The position numbers were made by a program, and so were the translations under genes. DNA of 64,000 nt. Origin: an uncultured Eubacterium sp. (GTDB lineage Bacteria > Bacillota > Clostridia > Oscillospirales > Acutalibacteraceae). Shown piece after piece: positions 35,450 to 43,968 of this stretch. Under the pieces are notes generated by a model. That model made no database searches. It had not been told where the DNA came from and was given only the letters and a program-made list of their open reading frames with translations. The stretch is taken from positions 1 through 64,000 of the forward strand of contig CALWVQ010000034.1 in the NCBI GenBank assembly GCA_944385025.1. The letters run 5' to 3'. Positions within the stretch are counted from its first letter, which is position 1. Each line of letters opens with the position of its first letter.

Positions 35450-36382
35450 ATGAGAATTGTTTTTATGGGTACTCCAGATTTTGCAGTACCTTGTTTAGAA
35501 AAACTGATTAAAAAAGGACACGATGTTGCCGGTGTTTTTACCCAGCCCGACAAACCTATCGGCAGAAAGCAGGTTTTAACCGCTCCGCCTGTTAAAGTCT
35601 GCGCTAAAAGTCATAATATTAATGTTTATCAACCTGTTTCTTTAAAAAAGGACAATACCGCATTAGAAACAATAAAATCCCTGAATCCCGATATTATTGT
35701 GGTGGTTGCTTACGGCAAAATCTTAACTAAAGAAGTGCTGAAAAGTGCAAAATACGGTTGCGTTAATGTTCACGCTTCTTTACTGCCAAAGTATAGGGGC
35801 GCCGCTCCGATACAGTGGGCTATTTTAAACGGCGACAGTGAAACCGGTGTTACTGTTATGCAGATGGACGAGGGACTCGATACAGGAGATATGCTTCTTG
35901 TTGAAAAAACTCCTATTGGCATAGATGAAACGGCAGAGGAACTTTTTGACAGACTTTCAGTTATCGGAGCCGACGCACTTGTCAAGTGCCTTGATATGAT
36001 TGAAAATAAGTCAGTTATTCCTGTAAAACAGGATGAGAGTAAAGCAACTCACGTTGGAAAAATAACAAAAGAGTTGTGTCCTGTGGACTGGAAAAAGTCT
36101 GCTTTAGAAATTCATAATCAAGTAAGAGGGCTTCAGTCGTGGCCATGTGCGACGACTCTCTTGTTTGGAAAAAATATAAAAATTCATAAAACAAAATTGA
36201 GCAATATTACCGCTGATAATGCCGGTAAAGTTGTAGACAATAAAGGTAAAATTACTGTTTGCTGCGGCGATGGAAAATGTATAGATATTCTTGAACTTCA
36301 GCAAGACGGAAAAAAGAGAATGGATACAAAATCATTTTTAGCAGGAAATAAAGTTGAAATTGGTACTTTGTTAGGAGAATGA
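35450..36382 (+). CDS. fmt: Methionyl-tRNA formyltransferase
   Basis: Fmt formylates initiator Met-tRNA. The 310-residue protein has the start MRIVFMGTPDFAVP and the folate-site block NVHASLLPKYRGAAPIQWAI with the conserved Asn, His and SLLP. A C-terminal OB-like domain follows. The stop overlaps the region of the next gene's start. Confidence 0.96.
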   Translation: MRIVFMGTPDFAVPCLEKLIKKGHDVAGVFTQPDKPIGRKQVLTAPPVKVCAKSHNINVYQPVSLKKDNTALETIKSLNPDIIVVVAYGKILTKEVLKSAKYGCVNVHASLLPKYRGAAPIQWAILNGDSETGVTVMQMDEGLDTGDMLLVEKTPIGIDETAEELFDRLSVIGADALVKCLDMIENKSVIPVKQDESKATHVGKITKELCPVDWKKSALEIHNQVRGLQSWPCATTLLFGKNIKIHKTKLSNITADNAGKVVDNKGKITVCCGDGKCIDILELQQDGKKRMDTKSFLAGNKVEIGTLLGE

Positions 36383-36384
36383 GT

Positions 36385-37074
36385 ATGGGTAACTATTTTG
36401 CTTACTATATGACGGGTTTTATTATGATACCTGTTTTCATATTTGCAGTTTATTGTCAAATTAAAGTAAAAAATGCTTTTAACAGATATTCTAAAGTTAG
36501 AAACAGAAGAGGAATGACAGGTGCAGACGCGGCTTACAAACTTTTAATGATTAACGGCATTACCGACGTCAGAATTAAGCAGATTGGCGGCTCTCTTACA
36601 GACCACTATGACCCGAGAACTAAGGAGATTTGCCTTTCTCAAACGGTATTTAATTCTACCAGCGTTGCCGCAATTGGAATCGCCTGTCACGAGGCGGGTC
36701 ACGCCTGTCAGCACGCCCAGGGTTATGCGCCCCTTAAATTGAGAAACGCAGTTATTCCTGCAACGAGAATAGGTTCATTTTTAGGTGTGCCTCTTGCTCT
36801 TATCGGAATGTTCCTATACAGCGACGTGCTTATTTACGCTGGTATTATTCTTTATTCGGCAGTGGCATTGTTCCAGTTTATTACACTTCCCGTTGAGTTT
36901 AATGCGTCAAGAAGAGCCCTTGATACTATTGAAGCTAACGGCTTTCTTGAAGGTGAAGAGTATAAAGGCGCTAAAAAAGTTTTAACTGCTGCAGCTTTGA
37001 CATATGTTGCCGCATTAGCGTCGGCTTTAGCCACATTATTAAGACTCTTCCTTATTGCAAACAGAAGAAATTGA
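36385..37074 (+). CDS. YugP-type membrane zinc metallopeptidase (PF04298)
   Basis: The 229-residue membrane protein has the zinc site HEAGH in IACHEAGHACQHAQGY, with hydrophobic helices before and after. It keeps the FNASRRAL segment of the YugP family. The physiological substrate is unknown. The start at ATG 36385 is preferred over 36379 because AGGAG is then 7 bases away. It is inserted between fmt and rsmB, which are neighbours in Bacillus subtilis; many clostridia share this insertion. Confidence 0.9.
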   Translation: MGNYFAYYMTGFIMIPVFIFAVYCQIKVKNAFNRYSKVRNRRGMTGADAAYKLLMINGITDVRIKQIGGSLTDHYDPRTKEICLSQTVFNSTSVAAIGIACHEAGHACQHAQGYAPLKLRNAVIPATRIGSFLGVPLALIGMFLYSDVLIYAGIILYSAVALFQFITLPVEFNASRRALDTIEANGFLEGEEYKGAKKVLTAAALTYVAALASALATLLRLFLIANRRN

Positions 37075-37075
37075 T

Positions 37076-38320
37076 ATGAAAAGTTCAAGACTTATCGCCT
37101 TTGAGGCGTTACATAAAATATTTACCGATAATGCTTACTCAAATTTAACTCTTGAAAATGTACTTAAAGACGTTAAAAAGGATAAGAGTTTTATTTCTGC
37201 CCTTGTATACGGTACGGTTGAAAGAAAGATAACTCTTGACAACTATATTTTCAAGTATCTTAATTCTAAACCAAAACCTAAAATTCTCACAATACTGAGG
37301 CTTGGCGCATATCAGATTCTTTTTATGGAAAAAGTGCCGGACAGCGCTGCGGTAAATGAATCTGTGAAACTCACCAAGGAGATTAATCAGTCCTATTACG
37401 CTTCTCTCGTGAATGCAGTATTACATAAAATTCAGCAGGATAACGAAAGTGTTGAAAACATCAAGGACCTTTCTATTAAATATTCCGTACCTCAAAATCT
37501 AATAAATATGTGGTACAAGCAGTATTCCAAAGAAAAAGTTGACGCTTTTTTACCGTTTGTAAATTCAAGACCGCCTGTGTTTGCGGTACCTAACAGACTG
37601 TATGTTGATGCCGATGAGCTTCAGTATGAATTGATGTCTGAAGGTATTGAATGTGAAACGGTAGGGGAGCTTGTAAAAATTAACTCACCTTTTGATTTGA
37701 ATAAACTCAAATCTTTTGAAAACGGTCTTTTCCATATCCAAGATATGTCAAGCTATGAGTGTGCAAAATCTCTCGGCGTCCAAAAAGACGACACTGTTAT
37801 TGACATTTGCTCTGCTCCCGGCGGTAAAACATTCACTTTGGCTGAATTAATGGAAAATTCAGGAACCGTATATGCCTATGATTTATATGAACACCGCATA
37901 AACCAAGTTGTTAAAGGTGCAAAAAGACTAGGATTAGACAATATTGTTTGCGGTGTTAACGACGCTTCAAAATACAACAGTGCAATACCTTTGGCTGATA
38001 AAATTCTTTGTGATGTTGTTTGCTCTGGGTATGGTATTATAAGGCGAAAACCTGAAATTAGATATAAAGAACTTGACAGCGTTAAAGCATTGCCTGAAAT
38101 CCAGCTTAAAATACTTGAAACAGCGTCGAAATATTTGAAGAGCGGCGGAACAATCGTTTATTCCACCTGCACGCTCAACAAGAAAGAAAATGAAGCTGTC
38201 ACAAAGGCTTTTTTGAACGATAATAAAGACTTTAGCATAACAGAAGAAAAAACAACGTTTCCCAGTCTTGAAGGCGGCGACGGCTTTTACAGGGCAGTAA
38301 TGAAGAAAAATGAAAACTGA
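37076..38320 (+). CDS. rsmB: 16S rRNA (cytosine(967)-C(5))-methyltransferase
   Basis: The 414-residue protein has an N-terminal NusB-like domain and a C-terminal SAM methyltransferase domain (DICSAPGGKTF). The motif VI nucleophile is C365 (YSTCTLNKKENE). The motif IV Cys C316 is present, but the preceding proline of the usual DxPCSG is valine here (DVVCSGYG). It methylates C967 of 16S rRNA. The start ATG 37076 is one base after the stop of the protease gene. It overlaps rlmN by 11 bases. Confidence 0.92.
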   Translation: MKSSRLIAFEALHKIFTDNAYSNLTLENVLKDVKKDKSFISALVYGTVERKITLDNYIFKYLNSKPKPKILTILRLGAYQILFMEKVPDSAAVNESVKLTKEINQSYYASLVNAVLHKIQQDNESVENIKDLSIKYSVPQNLINMWYKQYSKEKVDAFLPFVNSRPPVFAVPNRLYVDADELQYELMSEGIECETVGELVKINSPFDLNKLKSFENGLFHIQDMSSYECAKSLGVQKDDTVIDICSAPGGKTFTLAELMENSGTVYAYDLYEHRINQVVKGAKRLGLDNIVCGVNDASKYNSAIPLADKILCDVVCSGYGIIRRKPEIRYKELDSVKALPEIQLKILETASKYLKSGGTIVYSTCTLNKKENEAVTKAFLNDNKDFSITEEKTTFPSLEGGDGFYRAVMKKNEN

Positions 38321-39362
38321 CATTAAATCTTTGACTTATGAACAACTTAATAATGCGGTTTTGGAGCTTGGGCTTCCTAAATTTCGAACAAAACAGATTT
38401 TTAATTGGCTTCATTTTCACGCAGTAACTTCCTTTGACGATATGACCAATATCAGTAAGGAATTAAAGGAAAAATTAAAGGAAAATTTCTTTATTTCCCA
38501 CTGTGATATTGAGGATAAGTATGTGTCTGAAATCGACTCTACGGTTAAATATCTTTTCAAACTGTGGGACGGAGAATACATCGAGTCGGTCGTTATGAAA
38601 TACAAATACGGATATACTATTTGTGTTTCTTCACAGGTCGGATGCAAAATGGGCTGCAAATTCTGTGCCTCAACTCTCGCAGGTTTTAAACGGAATTTGA
38701 CAGCAGGTGAAATTGAAAGTCAAATACACAGCGCCCAAAAAGATTTAGGTGTCAGAATTTCACACATTGTAATGATGGGAATAGGCGAACCCCTTGATAA
38801 TTTTGATAATGTTATTGATTTTCTTGAGAATGTTAATTCACCTGACGGGCTGAATATTTCAATGAGAAGCATTACCATTTCCACCTGCGGAATTGTTGAT
38901 AAAATTTATGAGCTTATGGATTTAGGCTTGCAGTTGACTTTAACTATTTCTCTGCACGCTTCAAATAATGAAATTCGTTCAAAAACAATGCCGGTTAACG
39001 ATAAATATCCTATTGAACAGGTTTTGAAAGCTTGTAGAGATTACAGTAAGAAAACAGGCAGGCGTATCAGCTTTGAATATACTTTGATAAAAGGTGTAAA
39101 TGACAGAGAATGTGATGCTTTAGAACTGGCAGGCAGGCTAAAGGGTATGCTTTGCCACGTAAATTTAATTCCCGTAAACGACGTTGAGGAACGGGGAAAT
39201 GTTCGCGGAAGCAGAGAGAGTATTGAAAAATTTTGCGCTGTATTGAAAAACAATTCAATCAATGCTACAATAAGAAGAACGCTTGGTGCTGATATTAACG
39301 CATCTTGCGGTCAGCTTAGGTATAAGAAAAAAAGAGGTGACGCAGTTGAAGATTGTTGCTAA
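38310..39362 (+). CDS. rlmN: 23S rRNA (adenine(2503)-C(2))-methyltransferase / tRNA A37
   Basis: The 350-residue radical-SAM enzyme has the cluster motif C-x3-C-x2-C in GCKMGCKFCAS. The MGIGEPLDNFDNV segment and the C-terminal Cys region ASCGQL are also present. It methylates A2503 of 23S rRNA and A37 of some tRNAs. It is placed between rsmB and the phosphatase as in other Firmicutes, overlapping both. Confidence 0.95.
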   Translation: MKTDIKSLTYEQLNNAVLELGLPKFRTKQIFNWLHFHAVTSFDDMTNISKELKEKLKENFFISHCDIEDKYVSEIDSTVKYLFKLWDGEYIESVVMKYKYGYTICVSSQVGCKMGCKFCASTLAGFKRNLTAGEIESQIHSAQKDLGVRISHIVMMGIGEPLDNFDNVIDFLENVNSPDGLNISMRSITISTCGIVDKIYELMDLGLQLTLTISLHASNNEIRSKTMPVNDKYPIEQVLKACRDYSKKTGRRISFEYTLIKGVNDRECDALELAGRLKGMLCHVNLIPVNDVEERGNVRGSRESIEKFCAVLKNNSINATIRRTLGADINASCGQLRYKKKRGDAVEDCC

Positions 39363-40074
39363 AACTGATAAAGGAATAGTACGTGACTCTAATCAGGACG
39401 CTTATGCAGTGGGCGAATTTTCCGATGAAGTTGTTTGGTCGGTTGTTTGCGACGGAATGGGCGGCGCTGCAGGCGGTAATATTGCTTCTGCCTTGGCGGT
39501 AAAAGTAATAAGCGACAAGATTAATGCGTCTTACCGTGAAAATATGAAAGATGCATCAATCAAAAATATGCTTGATTCTGCGCTTACAGCCGCAAATATT
39601 GAGGTTTTTGATTTCGCAGAGGTGAAACCCGAACTTCAAGGAATGGGCACAACAGTTGTGTGTGCTATTGTAAGGGACAATCAGGCTTATATTGCCCACG
39701 CCGGCGACAGCCGTGCCTATGTGGTAAGTCATGACTCAATCAGACAAATCACAACCGACCACAGTATGGTACAGGATTTGCTGTCAAGAGGTAAAATCAC
39801 CAGCGAAGAAGCAGAAAATCATCCTAATAAAAACATTATTACAAGGGCTGTCGGTGTTGACAAATCTATTGAAATTGATTTTGAACAGGTAGACTTAAAT
39901 GACGATGATGTTCTTCTGCTTTGCACAGACGGCTTGTCAAACTATGTCTCAAACAGCGAAATCCTTGATATTATGAGCGATGGCAAGCACTATGCTTTTG
40001 CAGACAGATTAGTGAATAAAGCAAACAATAACGGTGGTGGAGATAATATCACCGTAGTAATCATATCTAAATAA
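39346..40074 (+). CDS. stp: PP2C-type Ser/Thr phosphatase, partner of PrkC
   Basis: The 242-residue PPM phosphatase has metal-binding Asp residues in SNQDAYAV, CDGMGG, AGDSRAY, TDGLSNY and GGGDNIT. It reverses phosphorylation by the PASTA kinase encoded next. The start chosen is TTG 39346, 8 bases after GAGG, giving the standard N-terminus KIVAKTDKGIVRDSNQD. Earlier in-frame codons lie inside rlmN without a ribosome binding site. It overlaps the rlmN end by 17 bases. Confidence 0.93.
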   Translation: MKIVAKTDKGIVRDSNQDAYAVGEFSDEVVWSVVCDGMGGAAGGNIASALAVKVISDKINASYRENMKDASIKNMLDSALTAANIEVFDFAEVKPELQGMGTTVVCAIVRDNQAYIAHAGDSRAYVVSHDSIRQITTDHSMVQDLLSRGKITSEEAENHPNKNIITRAVGVDKSIEIDFEQVDLNDDDVLLLCTDGLSNYVSNSEILDIMSDGKHYAFADRLVNKANNNGGGDNITVVIISK

Positions 40075-40089
40075 TGCGGAGAATGATTT

Positions 40090-42072
40090 ATGGATAATTA
40101 TGTAGGAAAGCGCCTTGACGGAAGATACGAAATACAGGAAATAATCGGCGTTGGCGGAATGTCTGTTGTTTACAAAGCTTATGACAATGTTGACGACAGA
40201 ATAGTTGCAGTAAAAATTCTTAAAGATGAGTTTCTAACTAACGATGAGTTTGTAAGAAGATTTAAGAATGAAAGTAAAGCCATTGCACTTTTGTCACATC
40301 CTAATATCGTTAAGGTTTATGATGTAAGCTTTGGTGAAAAGCTTCAGTATATCGTTATGGAGTATGTTGACGGCATTACCCTAAAAGAGTATATCCAAAA
40401 GCAAAACGCTATTACGTGGAATGATGCTCTTTTATTCACAACACAGATATTAAAAGCTCTTCAGCACGCTCACGACAGAGGTATCGTTCACAGAGACGTT
40501 AAACCTCAAAACATAATATTACTTTCTAACGGCAGTATCAAAGTTGCCGATTTCGGTATTGCACGTTTTTCACGAAGCGATACAAAAACGCTCACTGATA
40601 CTGCAATAGGTTCAGTTCATTATATCAGTCCCGAACAGGCAAAAGGCGAATTCACCGATGAAAAGGCAGATATTTACTCTGTGGGCGTAGTTCTTTATGA
40701 AATGCTTGCAGGTAAAGTGCCTTTTGATGCAGATAATGCCGTTTCAGTTGCTCTTATGCAGCTTCAGGAGGACGCTAAGAGGCTTACGGAGATTAATCCC
40801 GACATTCCTTTAGGTCTTGAGCAAATTTGTGTTCACGCAATGCAGAAAGACCCTAATGACCGTTACCAGACAGCTACCGAAATGCTTCTTGACATTGAAG
40901 AGGTTATGAAAAATCCTGATACGACTTTTGATTATTCTTATTTTGTTGACAAACAGCCTACAAAGTATGTAATCAACGCCCAAGACAGCAAGGATTTGAC
41001 TGAAGATGACGAGGAAGAGGAAGAGGAAGAGTATGTTGAAGAATATTACGACCCCAACCACAAGAAAAAAGTCATAACCGCTGTTGTAATCGGTGTACTT
41101 GTGCTTATCGGCGCTGTTGTGCTTCTTATTATGAGTTTGACAGGCGGTACTTTTAAGAGTACCCATAGCCTTGAAAGCTTTGTAGGAATGTCATATGATG
41201 AGATACAAAGCTCCGACGAGTATGACTATGAATTTATTATGCAGCAAGAAAAGACCAATGAAACAGAGTCGGGCATAGTTTTAAGTCAAATACCTGAGGC
41301 AGGCACTAAAGTTCTTGACGGCAGTCAGGTAACTCTTGTTGTTGCAGTCACTGCTGATGATATTTCTGTTCCTAATGTTTATAATTTGGATCAAGAAATG
41401 GCAGTAAGAGCTCTTACTAACGAAGGTCTTAACAATTATACTGTTACAAGCGTAGGAAGCGACAGTGTTGAAGAAGGCAAGGTTGTTTATACCAATCCAA
41501 AAGCAGGAGATGTTGTTTCAGCTGACGCTCAAATAACTATTTATGTAAGTTCCGGTCCCACAACAACGCAAGTTGAACAAATTCAAATTCCTGATGTCAA
41601 AGGATTGTCACAGGAAAGTGCGCGTACGTTCCTTACCAAAATGGGCTTTACTAATGTTAACTTTGTAACAGAAGACAGTGCCACCGCAAAAGGAATAGTA
41701 TTAAGTCAGAGTCCTGCCGCAGGTACAAGAATGAGCGCAAACGATACGATAAAAATTACTATTTCTACCGGTGTTACTACTACGGAAGCCCCTGCAAAAA
41801 TTGATGTTACGGTAAAACTGCCAAACTATGTTGATGATACAGGAGCAACTGCGTCGGATACTTTAGTAGTGGAAGTTGACGGCGAAAAGTATTTGAGTAA
41901 AAAACTCTCTATGGACGGTTCAGAGCAAAAACTAAGTGTTTCTCTTGACGGCAAGGATAGTGCTCAGATAAAAATTTCTCTGACAGATATAGGCGCCGTT
42001 ACTACACAGACAGTTAATTCTCAAACTTCCGGTAAGCTTGAGTTTGATTTTTCCGATTTCAGCAACAATTGA
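40090..42072 (+). CDS. prkC: PASTA-domain Ser/Thr protein kinase (PrkC/PknB type)
   Basis: The 660-residue protein has a cytoplasmic kinase domain (about 1-275) with the glycine loop IIGVGGMSVVYKA, VAVKIL, catalytic D136 in HRDVKPQN and the ADFGIAR magnesium motif. A very acidic juxtamembrane stretch (DDEEEEEEEYVEEYY) and one helix (about 320-342) follow. Three extracellular PASTA repeats and a Thr-rich tail with an extra domain complete it. PASTA repeats sense muropeptides or lipid II; in Bacillus subtilis the kinase triggers spore germination. It lies directly after its phosphatase. Confidence 0.94.
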   Translation: MDNYVGKRLDGRYEIQEIIGVGGMSVVYKAYDNVDDRIVAVKILKDEFLTNDEFVRRFKNESKAIALLSHPNIVKVYDVSFGEKLQYIVMEYVDGITLKEYIQKQNAITWNDALLFTTQILKALQHAHDRGIVHRDVKPQNIILLSNGSIKVADFGIARFSRSDTKTLTDTAIGSVHYISPEQAKGEFTDEKADIYSVGVVLYEMLAGKVPFDADNAVSVALMQLQEDAKRLTEINPDIPLGLEQICVHAMQKDPNDRYQTATEMLLDIEEVMKNPDTTFDYSYFVDKQPTKYVINAQDSKDLTEDDEEEEEEEYVEEYYDPNHKKKVITAVVIGVLVLIGAVVLLIMSLTGGTFKSTHSLESFVGMSYDEIQSSDEYDYEFIMQQEKTNETESGIVLSQIPEAGTKVLDGSQVTLVVAVTADDISVPNVYNLDQEMAVRALTNEGLNNYTVTSVGSDSVEEGKVVYTNPKAGDVVSADAQITIYVSSGPTTTQVEQIQIPDVKGLSQESARTFLTKMGFTNVNFVTEDSATAKGIVLSQSPAAGTRMSANDTIKITISTGVTTTEAPAKIDVTVKLPNYVDDTGATASDTLVVEVDGEKYLSKKLSMDGSEQKLSVSLDGKDSAQIKISLTDIGAVTTQTVNSQTSGKLEFDFSDFSNN

Positions 42073-42088
42073 TTGTATGAGGTATTTT

Positions 42089-42973
42089 ATGCTTGATGGA
42101 AGAATAGTTAAAGGTATCGGCGGTTTCTACTATGTGGAAACCGCTGATACTGTTTACGAATGTAAAGCAAGGGGAATATTTAGGAAAAAAGGCATTACAC
42201 CGCTTGTAGGTGATTTTGTTTCTATTTCTGTCAATGAGAATGCCGAAAATACCATTGACGAAATTAAAGACAGAAAAAACAGCCTTATAAGACCTCCTCT
42301 TGCCAACCTTGACAGACTTTTTATTGTTTCTTCTGTTGTTGATCCGTCAATAAATCCGTTTGTGCTTGATAAACTTATTGCAATTGCAGAGTTTAAAAAA
42401 ATTGAGCCGATAATAGTTTTGACTAAATCTGACCTTAGCGACAGATACAGAGAATATGAAGAAATTTATAAAAACGCCGGTTTTAATGTAATTGTTTGCA
42501 ATAATTTAAACGGTGACGGCAGTGAGCAGGTAAAGGCTTTGCTTAAAGGCAAAACAAGCGCTTTTACAGGAAATTCAGGTGTGGGAAAATCGACTCTGTT
42601 AAATGCAATAGACCCAAATCTTTCACTTGAAACAGGGCAAACAAGTAAAAAGCTCGGCAGAGGAAGACATACTACCAGACAGTGTGAACTGTTTAAAATC
42701 TGCGGAGGATATGTTGCTGATACGCCCGGCTTTTCTGCACTTGATTTTGAAAGGTGTGAAAAGATATATAAGGAGGATTTGCCTTATTGCTTTAGGGAAT
42801 TCACACCATATCTTGAAAATTGCAAATTTCAAACCAACTGCTCTCATACCGGGGATAAAGGCTGTGCTGTTGTTGAGGCTGTAAACAACGGATTAATATC
42901 GAAAAAAAGGTACAACAGCTATGTTGAAATGTATAATGAGGTAAAAGACATTAAGGAATGGGAAAAGAAATAA
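42089..42973 (+). CDS. rsgA: Ribosome small subunit-dependent GTPase A
   Basis: RsgA is a circularly permuted GTPase that checks 30S maturation. The 294-residue protein has an N-terminal OB fold, the G4 motif TKSD before G1 GNSGVGKST, and G3 DTPGF. The C-terminal zinc knuckle has Cys, Cys, His, Cys (CKFQTNCSHTGDKGC). The start is ATG 42089 after TGAGG. In Bacillus subtilis rpe follows; here thiN follows directly with a 16-base overlap. Confidence 0.94.
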   Translation: MLDGRIVKGIGGFYYVETADTVYECKARGIFRKKGITPLVGDFVSISVNENAENTIDEIKDRKNSLIRPPLANLDRLFIVSSVVDPSINPFVLDKLIAIAEFKKIEPIIVLTKSDLSDRYREYEEIYKNAGFNVIVCNNLNGDGSEQVKALLKGKTSAFTGNSGVGKSTLLNAIDPNLSLETGQTSKKLGRGRHTTRQCELFKICGGYVADTPGFSALDFERCEKIYKEDLPYCFREFTPYLENCKFQTNCSHTGDKGCAVVEAVNNGLISKKRYNSYVEMYNEVKDIKEWEKK

Positions 42974-43587
42974 AAAAATGCGTAATTATATCAGGCGCGC
43001 CTGAAAGTGATTTATCATATTATAAGGATTACATTAACGATTGTTTTATAATTTGCGCTGACAGCGGATACTTGAAGTGCAAAAAAATCGGAGTTAAACC
43101 TGATTTGATTATCGGTGATTTTGATTCTTCATATCCTCCGAATGAAGACTGTGAGATAATCACCCTTCAAGTCAGAAAAAATGACAGTGATACATTTCAC
43201 TGTGTAAAGGTTGCCGCCGAAAGAGGATATAGGGACATTACTGTATTAGGAGGAATCGGTTCAAGAGTTGACCATACTTATTCAAATATACTTTCTCTTA
43301 ACTACTGCCTAAATAACGGTATCTCTGCAAAGCTTGTAAACAACAATAATATGGTAATTATTACTGATAAACCCGTTAATTTCTCGAAAGGTAAGTATGA
43401 GTTTTTTTCAATGTTTGCTGTTTTTGACAGAGTTGAAAACTTATCAATAAGCGGTGCACAGTATGATTTGTCAGAATATACCCTTGAACCTGACGATCAG
43501 TTGACGCAAAGTAACGGTTTTAAAGACCAAACGGTTAATATAAGTTTTACAAAAGGAAAATTAATTTTAATTTTCAGTAACGATTAA
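42958..43587 (+). CDS. thiN: Thiamine diphosphokinase
   Basis: ThiN makes thiamine diphosphate from thiamine. The 209-residue protein has the ADSG, PDLIIGDFDS and SDT motifs of the family and GGIGSRVDHTYSNI for ATP binding. It starts inside the end of rsgA. As in Bacillus subtilis it precedes spoVM. No TPP riboswitch is seen before the block. Confidence 0.92.
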   Translation: MGKEIKKCVIISGAPESDLSYYKDYINDCFIICADSGYLKCKKIGVKPDLIIGDFDSSYPPNEDCEIITLQVRKNDSDTFHCVKVAAERGYRDITVLGGIGSRVDHTYSNILSLNYCLNNGISAKLVNNNNMVIITDKPVNFSKGKYEFFSMFAVFDRVENLSISGAQYDLSEYTLEPDDQLTQSNGFKDQTVNISFTKGKLILIFSND

Positions 43588-43636
43588 ACATTTTTTTCAT
43601 AGTATGAAGTAAATACAGCAAGTGAGGTGTTACACT

Positions 43637-43780
43637 ATGAAGAAAATGTGCAGACGTGACTATTTGTGGATAGCTTTCGGTGCAGGATGTGTTGTAGCGT
43701 GCTGTTTTTCATCTGTCTGGATAGCCAGAATTCTTGCAGTAGTAGTAATTATCCTCGGAATTATGTGCTGTAAAAAATAG
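43637..43780 (+). CDS. 47-residue Cys-rich membrane mini-protein upstream of spoVM
   Basis: This is a small ORF with a good ribosome binding site (GTGAGGTG at 43623-43629, about 7 bases before the ATG). The product starts MKKMCRRDYLW, then has a hydrophobic stretch of about 30 residues interrupted near its middle, and ends MCCKK. Six of its 47 residues are Cys, and the charged residues are at the two ends, as in a one- or two-helix membrane peptide. spoVM starts 12 bases later, so the two are probably co-transcribed and this peptide may act in sporulation. I know no named family for it. Confidence 0.72.
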   Translation: MKKMCRRDYLWIAFGAGCVVACCFSSVWIARILAVVVIILGIMCCKK

Positions 43781-43792
43781 TGGGGGATTACA

Positions 43793-43882
43793 ATGAAAAT
43801 CGTACTAATCAAAAGTCCTAAATTTTTGGCTCCTATACTTAGAACAATTTTTAAAATTCAAAAAGTTAAAAGCGAAACATAA
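43793..43882 (+). CDS. spoVM: Stage V sporulation protein M
   Basis: The 29-residue peptide reads MKIVLIKSPKFLAPILRTIF at its start, matching the amphipathic helix of SpoVM with the diagnostic KxPKFL motif. SpoVM recognises the curved outer forespore membrane and anchors SpoIVA, the first layer of the coat. GGGGGA precedes the ATG. It follows thiN and the 47-residue ORF, as spoVM follows thiN in Bacillus subtilis. A terminator follows immediately. Confidence 0.9.
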   Translation: MKIVLIKSPKFLAPILRTIFKIQKVKSET

Positions 43883-43910
43883 AAGGTCCTTTACGGGCCT
43901 TTATTTTTTT
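43882..43910 (+). terminator. Terminator after spoVM
   Basis: AAAGGTCC and GGGCCTTT pair as an 8-bp stem (one G-T pair) with a TTTAC loop, followed by ATTTTTTT. It separates spoVM from sipL. Confidence 0.82.
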
Positions 43911-43911
43911 G

Positions 43912-43940
43912 TCATATTCTCTTTTATACAAGCATAGGTA
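43912..43940 (+). promoter_or_regulatory. Possible sigma-E type promoter for sipL-spoIVA
   Basis: TCATATT (43912-43918) matches the sigma-E -35. Fourteen bases later CATAGGTA (43933-43940) keeps the CATA core of the -10. The placement, right after the spoVM terminator and 28 bases before the sipL ATG, fits mother-cell expression of these two genes. The -10 is imperfect. Confidence 0.4.
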
Positions 43941-43968
43941 TTTGTAGAAACAGTAAAGGAGATAAATT

